6,004 nt of DNA from Candidatus Bathyarchaeota archaeon (lineage in GTDB: Archaea; Thermoproteota; Bathyarchaeia; Bathyarchaeales; Bathycorpusculaceae), in NCBI GenBank assembly GCA_018396935.1, contig JAGTRA010000068.1, positions 1 through 6,004 of the forward strand, in the 5' to 3' direction. The notes below the pieces were generated by a model that made no database searches, was not told the origin of the DNA, and saw only the letters and a list, made by a program, of their open reading frames with translations. Numbering within the stretch: the stretch's first letter is position 1; every line of letters begins with the position of its first letter. The position numbers were made by a program, and so were the translations under genes. Shown piece after piece: positions 1-4,681 of this stretch.

Positions 1-422
<422 letters not shown>

Positions 423-968
423 TCACTCAAGTATAAATACTGCTGCTGCAACCACCGTTGTCCATAAACCGTTTTTGTCTCCAGTAGCTGACTGAGTTAT
501 GTTAGTTGTCTTTATTATTAGACCACTAGCCTTAAATAATTGTTTTCGTTCATCCCAGGCGGTTTCTGGGTCAAAGGGTATTCCCATAGTTGTAGCTAGC
601 ATAGTTGCAGCGAGATCCTCAGCATAGTCTCCTGCCACCTCATCAGTTTCTCCAAAGGAATGGTATTCTGATAAATAGCCATATTGGTTTTCATCTGCTG
701 GAAGGGCTACGCCTATGGAGGCTGCAATAAGTCTATGGGGTTCATTAGTTTCATTTCTTGCCAAAACCACAAAGGTTATTTGTCCAGGCTTAAGCATGGC
801 TAAACCTTTTTCCCTGGGAATTAACTTGCAACCTGGCGGTACTATACTTGAGACATTTACTAGGTTGCAGTGTTGTATTCCAGCATTTCTCAGGGCTAAC
901 TCAAAGGACTGTAGCCTATCTTTATGCTTGCCCACGCCTTTTGTTAGGAAGAAATATTTTGGTATCAT
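423..968 (-). CDS. pdaD: Pyruvoyl-dependent arginine decarboxylase (PvlArgDC)
   Basis: The enzyme decarboxylates arginine to agmatine, the precursor of archaeal polyamines and of the agmatidine base in tRNA-Ile. The family is made as a proenzyme that cleaves itself at a Ser-Ser bond; the new N-terminal Ser becomes the pyruvoyl cofactor. The 181-residue product starts with the family-typical [16 protein letters not shown]. It carries [10 protein letters not shown] at residues 38-47, so cleavage is expected between Ser40 and Ser41. It continues with [11 protein letters not shown] (98-108), in which Glu101 is the likely catalytic acid, then [13 protein letters not shown] (112-124), and ends with [11 protein letters not shown]. 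Length and both ends fit the family, so the protein looks intact. The ATG at 968 gives the expected N-terminus. Only a weak AGGG lies 2 nt upstream, inside a palindrome that spans the start codon, so the mRNA may have a very short leader. It shares a strand with tpiA, but an operon is uncertain. Confidence 0.95.
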   Translation of the reverse strand: MIPKYFFLTKGVGKHKDRLQSFELALRNAGIQHCNLVNVSSIVPPGCKLIPREKGLAMLKPGQITFVVLARNETNEPHRLIAASIGVALPADENQYGYLSEYHSFGETDEVAGDYAEDLAATMLATTMGIPFDPETAWDERKQLFKASGLIIKTTNITQSATGDKNGLWTTVVAAAVFILE

Positions 969-984
969 TTCCCTAAGGGAAATG
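966..984. repeat. 19-bp perfect palindrome over the pdaD start codon
   Basis: The plus strand reads CATTTCCCT-A-AGGGAAATG: two 9-bp arms that are exact reverse complements around one central base (975). The minus-strand ATG of pdaD (968-966) forms the end of one arm. It could be an operator for a dimeric repressor or an RNA hairpin hiding the start codon; which of these is inference. Confidence 0.8.
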
Positions 985-996
985 TGGTACTGCGTT

Positions 997-1007
997 ATTA
1001 ATTTTAT
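997..1007 (-). promoter_or_regulatory. Candidate TATA element for pdaD
   Basis: The minus strand reads ATAAAATTAAT, centred about 34 nt before the pdaD ATG. Archaeal transcription usually starts about 25 nt after the TATA centre, which would put the start near 976, inside the 19-bp palindrome, and give a leader of about 8 nt. The position is suggestive but the motif is short and the region is AT-rich. Confidence 0.35.
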
Positions 1008-1038
1008 GCTTCGCTAATTTGAAGTTTACGTTTTAGCA

Positions 1039-1044
1039 TTTTAT
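1039..1044 (+). promoter_or_regulatory. Candidate TATA element for orc1/cdc6
   Basis: TTTTAT, centred near 1042, lies about 55 nt before the chosen GTG start. It would place transcription start near 1067, at the small palindrome 1066-1076, leaving a leader that contains the SD at 1086. The match is weak and other AT-rich stretches nearby could serve. Confidence 0.25.
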
Positions 1045-1065
1045 GAAAGGAAAAAGCATAACAGC

Positions 1066-1076
1066 ATCTTGAAGAT
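1066..1076. repeat. 11-bp palindrome upstream of orc1/cdc6
   Basis: The sequence ATCTT-G-AAGAT is a perfect dyad with 5-bp arms. It lies 9 nt before the SD of orc1/cdc6, near the predicted transcription start. It may be an operator or a short hairpin, but dyads this short arise by chance. Confidence 0.4.
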
Positions 1077-1085
1077 AGTTTTTTT

Positions 1086-1090
1086 GAGGT
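1086..1090 (+). promoter_or_regulatory. SD deciding the orc1/cdc6 start
   Basis: GAGGT matches the archaeal anti-SD. It directly abuts the TTG at 1091, which is too close for initiation, and lies 6 nt before the GTG at 1097. Aligned on the anti-SD, that spacing equals the one at moaB, so GTG 1097 is preferred. Confidence 0.7.
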
Positions 1091-1096
1091 TTGAGT

Positions 1097-2275
1097 GTGT
1101 CTTACACTTATAGCGTTTTCAAGGATGAGACAAAGCTTGACATAAGCTACGTACCTGCTAGACTTATTCACAGGGAAAGGGAGCTACGTCTTTTGGAAGA
1201 ATTCTTCAGCTTCATATTTAAGACACCAGGAAAGATGACTCAAAGGGTAATAATCGCCGGGGCCGTAGGAACGGGAAAAACGGCTCTTGCTCAGAGATTT
1301 GGTATTGATATTATGAAAAAGGCTGAAGAACATAACCTTAGATTTCGCTACATACATGTTAATTGCCGTGAATATCGTGGTAGCTTATTCCTAATATTAC
1401 ATCATGTAGTCTCCGCTTTTCATCCAAATTTCCCAAGAAGAGGCTTCTCCTCTGAGGAAATGCTCAGAATATTGATGCAAATTTTAGATGAGCAAGATGT
1501 GCATGTAATCTTAACCCTCGACGAGTTTGAAAGTCTCGTGGAGCGGGATGGCTCAGAAGCTGTCTATAAGCTGACCCGTCTACAGGAAACAAGGCTTGGT
1601 ATGCCTCAACGTCTTTCAATGATATTTATCGTTAGAAGCCTTAAGCCACTTGAGTCTTTAGACCCCAGTAGTAGAAGCACTCTTCAATCAAACATAATAT
1701 GTCTGGATGCGTATACACAGGAGCAGTTAGTTGATATTCTTAATGACAGGGTTAAACTCGCTTTTAAACCATTTACTGTTATGGAGGAAACTGTTAACTT
1801 GATTGCTGAATTAGCTTCTTCTGAAGGAGGTAATGCCCGCTTAGCTATAGAACTCCTCTGGAGAGCTGGGAAGTACGCGGATGCCGAAGGCTTTAACATA
1901 GTTACCCCTGAATGTGCAAGGAAAGCGGCATCAAGCATATATGTTCTTGCCAAGAAAAGCGATTTGGCGTACTTAGGGCTACATGAGAAGCTTTTTCTTT
2001 TAGGCGTTGCTCGACTGTTTAAGGAAAGCGACCGTGCTTATGCCACTCTATCAGAGCTTGAACGGGCATATATGATCGTGTGCGAGGAATATGGTGAAAC
2101 TCCCCATTCTCATACGCAGTTGTGGAAATACCTTCAAAATCTAGCAGCTCAAGGTATTCTTAAGGCTAAAGTTTCGTCTCAGGGTCAGCGGGGTAGAAAA
2201 ACCTTAATAAGCTTGCTTGGAATTCCGGCAGAGGAATTAGATAAAACTATAACGCAATTATTGGGGAGAAAATAG
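1097..2275 (+). CDS. orc1/cdc6: Orc1/Cdc6-family replication initiator (AAA+ ATPase)
   Basis: Archaeal Orc1/Cdc6 proteins bind origin DNA in the ATP form and help load the MCM helicase. The 392-residue product has the usual length and order. It opens with a lead-in VFKDETKLDISYVPARLIHRE (about 7-27). Walker A GAVGTGKT is at 55-62 and Walker B LTLDEFESL at 139-147. The SRSTL and YTQEQLVDILNDR segment spans about 192-218. Sensor 2 GGNARLAIELL lies near 244-254, its Arg at 248. A C-terminal winged-helix domain covers about 285-370. At the sensor-1 strand the sequence is IFIVRSL, where many family members have Asn, so this may be a divergent paralogue rather than the main initiator. A TTG at 1091 would add two residues, but the SD favours GTG 1097. 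A winged-helix gene follows after 2 nt, so the two are probably one transcript. I found no convincing origin recognition box beside it. Confidence 0.92.
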   Translation: MSYTYSVFKDETKLDISYVPARLIHRERELRLLEEFFSFIFKTPGKMTQRVIIAGAVGTGKTALAQRFGIDIMKKAEEHNLRFRYIHVNCREYRGSLFLILHHVVSAFHPNFPRRGFSSEEMLRILMQILDEQDVHVILTLDEFESLVERDGSEAVYKLTRLQETRLGMPQRLSMIFIVRSLKPLESLDPSSRSTLQSNIICLDAYTQEQLVDILNDRVKLAFKPFTVMEETVNLIAELASSEGGNARLAIELLWRAGKYADAEGFNIVTPECARKAASSIYVLAKKSDLAYLGLHEKLFLLGVARLFKESDRAYATLSELERAYMIVCEEYGETPHSHTQLWKYLQNLAAQGILKAKVSSQGQRGRKTLISLLGIPAEELDKTITQLLGRK

Positions 2276-2277
2276 TT

Positions 2278-2562
2278 TTGACTTTTAGTGAAGATAAGAT
2301 GGCTATTGAAGAGATTTTGGGAAGTAGAAGCCGTTTAAGAATCTTGAAACTCTTATACATGCTAGGTGAACTTAACTTATCTGGAATAGCACGCAGGATA
2401 AAAGTAAGCTATAGAGAGGTAAAAAAGCATATTCAAATTCTTGAGACAGCTGGGCTTGTAACATACAAGAGATTCGGTAGGATTAAATTATATCGGCTTA
2501 ATGAATCTTCAAGCAAGGTGAAAGCTATAGAAGCTCTCATAGATGCGTGGGAGGAATCTTAG
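2278..2562 (+). CDS. Small winged-helix (ArsR-like) DNA-binding protein
   Basis: This is a 94-residue protein that is nearly all one winged-helix domain. An opening helix EEILGSRSRLRILKLLY (11-27) leads into the helix-turn-helix LNLSGIARRIKVSYREVKKHIQILETAGLV (about 32-61). The beta wing is YKRFGRIKLYRLN (63-75), and a short C-terminal helix (80-92) could help dimerise. No metal-binding Cys/His cluster or ligand domain is visible, so it is probably a simple DNA-binding regulator; its target is unknown. The TTG at 2278 starts 2 nt after the orc1/cdc6 stop and has GGGGAG (2263-2268) 9 nt upstream. An ATG at 2299 would drop seven residues without touching the domain and remains possible. The tight spacing implies co-transcription and perhaps translational coupling with orc1/cdc6. 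Autoregulation through the palindromes upstream of that gene is conceivable but untested. Confidence 0.85.
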   Translation: MTFSEDKMAIEEILGSRSRLRILKLLYMLGELNLSGIARRIKVSYREVKKHIQILETAGLVTYKRFGRIKLYRLNESSSKVKAIEALIDAWEES

Positions 2563-2596
2563 TCGCCATCAATACCCTTGCTTCATAGTGTAGCCA

Positions 2597-2604
2597 TTAA
2601 ATAT
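2597..2604 (+). promoter_or_regulatory. Candidate TATA box of the moaCBA cluster
   Basis: TTAAATAT resembles the archaeal TATA consensus and lies in the 79-nt gap between the winged-helix gene and moaC. Transcription would start around 2624-2630, just before the SD GGTGAG at 2633. This supports a separate moa transcript with a very short leader. Confidence 0.5.
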
Positions 2605-2632
2605 TAGGCAAGGCTTAGATAAAGCTTAAAGT

Positions 2633-2638
2633 GGTGAG
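2633..2638 (+). promoter_or_regulatory. Strong SD in front of moaC, facing a TTA codon
   Basis: GGTGAG lies 3 nt before TTA at 2642-2644. The SD of moaB (GGTGAT, 3061-3066) lies exactly 3 nt before its ATG. The site therefore points to the TTA as the initiation position of moaC, although TTA is not a standard start codon. Confidence 0.65.
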
Positions 2639-2641
2639 AAC

Positions 2642-3061
2642 TTAACAGGTAAGCCTATAGTTTTTCGAGAGGCAGTAGCTGCTGGCAGAATTAGACTTAG
2701 ACCAGAAACAGTTGCTCTTATAAAACAGGGGGGTATAGAGAAGGGGGACCCCATATATACTGCTAAAGTGGCCGGCGTACTCGCCGCTAAGAAGACAAGT
2801 AGCTTAATTCCATTGTGCCATCCTCTACCTCTAACAAACGTGAAGATTGACGTAGAAATATTGGATAATTCCTCAATTCAAGTGACAGCTACTGTTAAAA
2901 CTCAATCTCAAACAGGCGTGGAGATGGAAGCTCTTACAGCGGTGGCTGTTAGCCTATTAACTATATGGGACATGGTTAAGCAGTACGAGAAAGATGTTGA
3001 CGGACAATACCCCCATACAGTTATAGAGGATATACATGTCATAAAGAAAGTTAAGGCTTAG
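2642..3061 (+). CDS. moaC: Cyclic pyranopterin monophosphate synthase MoaC (non-canonical or damaged start)
   Basis: MoaC converts the MoaA product (3',8-cyclo-7,8-dihydro-GTP) to cyclic pyranopterin monophosphate, the first stable Mo/W cofactor intermediate. From TTA 2642 the frame gives 139 residues: TGKPIVFREA (2-11), EKGD with Lys34, AGVLAAKKTSSLIPLCHPLPL with His60, GVEMEALTA (93-101) and WDMVK with Asp110 and Lys113. These match Lys51, His77, Asp128 and Lys131 of E. coli MoaC, so the active site is complete. No ATG, GTG or TTG lies between the in-frame stop at 2627-2629 and these conserved residues. The first in-frame GTG, at 2768, would remove about 42 residues including Lys34 and cannot be the true start. 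Either UUA is used, or a TTG was changed, or a base is missing near 2639. The moaB ATG follows 8 nt after the stop. Confidence 0.88.
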   Translation, partial: LTGKPIVFREAVAAGRIRLRPETVALIKQGGIEKGDPIYTAKVAGVLAAKKTSSLIPLCHPLPLTNVKIDVEILDNSSIQVTATVKTQSQTGVEMEALTAVAVSLLTIWDMVKQYEKDVDGQYPHTVIEDIHVIKKVKA

Positions 3062-3069
3062 GTGATTTT

Positions 3070-3603
3070 ATGTGTGAAGGTGAAAGCACAAGACGTCATA
3101 AGGCTGAGGCGCCTAAAAAGCTTAGGTTTGGCATTTTTGTATGTAGCACGTCTAGATACCGTCTCATGGAGAAAGGTATGAAATTTGAGGATCCATCTGG
3201 TGACCTTATGCAAAGCCTCATTGAAGAAGCTGGTCATGTGCTTGTTTTTCGAAAGTTAATACCTGATGACGAATCAGCTATTCGTGAGGGAGTGAAACAG
3301 TCTCTCGAAGCTGATGTTGACGTCATTATTTTCTGCGGGGGCACGGGAATAACTCGATCTGACGTAACCATAGAAACAGTTTCGCCTTTTCTAGAGAAGC
3401 AGCTGCCTGGCTTTGGGGAAATTTTTAGAATGCTTAGCTACCAGGAGATAGGTTCCGCAGCCATTATCTCACGTGCGTTGGCAGGTATTGTTAAGGGGAA
3501 AGTTTTGTTCTGTATTCCAGGGTCTATTGATGCTGTGAGACTTTGTTTTGAAAAACTTATATTGAAGGAGGCTCCACACATCGTTAAGCATGCGCGGGAA
3601 TAA
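3070..3603 (+). CDS. moaB: MoaB/MogA-family molybdopterin adenylyltransferase
   Basis: Proteins of this family adenylylate molybdopterin, preparing it for Mo or W insertion by MoeA; in archaea the MoaB-type protein is thought to fill the Mog role. The 177-residue product has a charged 17-residue lead, then strand LRFGIFVCSTSR (18-29), the DPSGDLMQSLIEEAGH segment (41-56), DVIIFCGGTGITRSDVT (84-100) with the GGTG loop and Asp98, PGFGEIFRMLSYQEIGSAAIISRA (113-136) and the IPGSIDAVRL loop (149-158). All the expected motifs of the pterin-binding fold are present and the length is normal. The ATG at 3070 has a clear GGTGAT SD starting at the last base of the moaC stop. It ends 2 nt before moaA, in an evident operon. 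Sequence alone does not cleanly separate MoaB from MogA. Confidence 0.93.
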   Translation: MCEGESTRRHKAEAPKKLRFGIFVCSTSRYRLMEKGMKFEDPSGDLMQSLIEEAGHVLVFRKLIPDDESAIREGVKQSLEADVDVIIFCGGTGITRSDVTIETVSPFLEKQLPGFGEIFRMLSYQEIGSAAIISRALAGIVKGKVLFCIPGSIDAVRLCFEKLILKEAPHIVKHARE

Positions 3604-3605
3604 CG

Positions 3606-4529
3606 ATGACTTTAATAGACGCCTATGGCAGGCCTCTCCTAAATCTTCGCATATCCCTAACGAAGCCATGTAACTTACGATGTGTATACTGTCATGCAGA
3701 GGGAGAAGAGGATAAGAACTCTGGTATAGAAATGACGGCGGAGGAAGTTGTTCGCATCTCAAGGATAGCTGTGAACCTCGGGATTACGCGGATTAAGCTT
3801 ACTGGTGGGGAGCCTTTACTTCGGAAGGATATCCTTGAAATTGTTAGTGGTTTATCGTCCATAAGGGGTCTTGAGGATCTTTCAATGACTACGAATGGCA
3901 CTTTGCTAGCACCGCTAGCCCATGAATTGAAGAAATGCGGGTTAAATAGGGTGAATATAAGCCTACCAACTATTGATGGTGATGTTTATTGTAAATTAAC
4001 TGGTGGAAGACTTGAAGATGCTTTAGAAGGGGTCAAAGCGGCTGTTGACGCCGGTTTGCACCCCGTTAAGATAAACATGCTGATTTTGAAGGATGTAAAT
4101 GATTCACAGGTTCCTGCAATGTTAAATTTTGCGAGAGAGGTTGGGGCTATACTTCAGTTAATAGAACTTGAACCAGTAAATATAAGCCCTCAATATTACA
4201 TGACTTACCATAAATCTCTTGATGAGTATGAGGAGATGCTTAGGCGGAGAGCCATAAAGGTAGAGTCTAGGAAGTTTATGCAAAATCGCCATGTATATCA
4301 TTTACCAGATGTTAAGGTTGAAGTTGTTCACCCTATTGAGAATACAGACTTCTGTATGCACTGTACTCGAATGAGGGTTACAAGCGATGGAAAATTGAAA
4401 CCGTGTCTCATGCGGGCTGATAATCTTGTAGACGTGTTAACACCTATGCGGCAAGGTGCTTCTGACGAGGAGTTAGCGAAGCTATTTGTATTTGCAAATC
4501 AACAAAGGAAACCTTTCAATATGGCTTAG
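3606..4529 (+). CDS. moaA: GTP 3',8-cyclase MoaA (radical SAM)
   Basis: MoaA uses S-adenosylmethionine and two [4Fe-4S] clusters to cyclise GTP to 3',8-cyclo-7,8-dihydro-GTP, the substrate of MoaC. The 307-residue product shows the radical SAM motif C22-NLR-C26-VY-C29 and LTGGEPLLR, the SAM-contacting segment, near 65-73. The second cluster ligands are C250-MH-C253 and C267 within FCMHCTRMRVTSDGKLKPC. Arg15 in NLRISLT and Arg255/Arg257 in CTRMRV match the GTP-binding arginines known for the family. The protein ends in KPFNMA and lacks the C-terminal Gly-Gly tail conserved in bacterial and eukaryotic MoaA. Its start lies 2 nt after the moaB stop with only a weak GGGA upstream, so translation is probably coupled to moaB. 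No moaD, moaE or moeA follows before EF-2. Confidence 0.96.
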   Translation: MTLIDAYGRPLLNLRISLTKPCNLRCVYCHAEGEEDKNSGIEMTAEEVVRISRIAVNLGITRIKLTGGEPLLRKDILEIVSGLSSIRGLEDLSMTTNGTLLAPLAHELKKCGLNRVNISLPTIDGDVYCKLTGGRLEDALEGVKAAVDAGLHPVKINMLILKDVNDSQVPAMLNFAREVGAILQLIELEPVNISPQYYMTYHKSLDEYEEMLRRRAIKVESRKFMQNRHVYHLPDVKVEVVHPIENTDFCMHCTRMRVTSDGKLKPCLMRADNLVDVLTPMRQGASDEELAKLFVFANQQRKPFNMA

Positions 4530-4639
4530 GTTGGTTAAGGGGTCACCTGATACAAAAAGTTAATATTGCGCCTCCTTTATAGGCATGTAGCCTAACCTAA
4601 TAACTAGACATATATGGATGAAAAATTATGTTTAGCCTA

Positions 4640-4660
4640 GAATTGATCCGTAATCAATTC
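4640..4660. repeat. Perfect 8-bp inverted repeat in the EF-2 leader or promoter
   Basis: GAATTGAT (4640-4647) and ATCAATTC (4653-4660) are exact reverse complements separated by CCGTA. As DNA it could be an operator overlapping the transcription start. As RNA it would form a hairpin in the 5' leader, 21 nt before the EF-2 ATG. Confidence 0.7.
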
Positions 4661-4676
4661 ATCCTCCAGGAAGGAT
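4661..4676 (+). promoter_or_regulatory. EF-2 SD with a preceding anti-SD-like segment
   Basis: GGAAGG (4669-4674), 7 nt before the ATG, is the ribosome binding site. ATCCT at 4661-4665 is complementary to AGGAT at 4672-4676, giving a small hairpin with a 6-nt loop that would partly cover the SD. It directly abuts the preceding 21-nt dyad. Confidence 0.5.
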
Positions 4677-4681
4677 AAACC

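Larger units (their letters stand above)
4530..4681 (+). promoter_or_regulatory. moaA-EF-2 intergenic region with candidate EF-2 promoter
   Basis: The 152-nt gap contains no ORF and no recognisable RNA gene. A TATA-like ATATAT at 4610-4615 would put transcription start near 4638, immediately before the dyad at 4640-4660; AAAAATTAT at 4621-4629 is an alternative that would start inside the dyad. No clear U-rich terminator for the moa cluster is visible, so some read-through into EF-2 is possible. A short inverted repeat at 4582-4596 (TAGGC/GCCTA) is too small to interpret. Confidence 0.4.

Noticed and set aside
715..1017. Plus-strand open frame of 100 codons opposite pdaD
   Set aside because: It lies antisense to a clearly conserved pdaD and shows no recognisable domain.
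969..1096. Replication origin next to orc1/cdc6
   Set aside because: Origins often lie beside this gene, but I found no origin-recognition-box-like repeats with a G run, only short dyads better explained as promoter elements.
1684..1953. Minus-strand open frame of 89 codons inside orc1/cdc6
   Set aside because: It is antisense to the conserved AAA+ region and shows no motif or SD.
2768..3061. moaC starting at GTG 2768 (97 residues)
   Set aside because: The 42 codons upstream encode conserved MoaC sequence including the active-site Lys34, so this start is an artefact of the missing standard start codon.
3469..3901. Two minus-strand open frames (97 and 69 codons) opposite moaB and moaA
   Set aside because: They are antisense shadows of strongly conserved genes, with no motifs of their own.
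4504..4516. Hairpin AAAGG-AAA-CCTTT near the end of moaA as a terminator
   Set aside because: It is only 5 bp, lies inside the coding region and is not followed by a T run.
4526..4600. 7-bp inverted repeat TTAGGTT/AACCTAA across the moaA stop and the intergenic region
   Set aside because: The arms are short and 61 nt apart, and no associated signal supports a structure.
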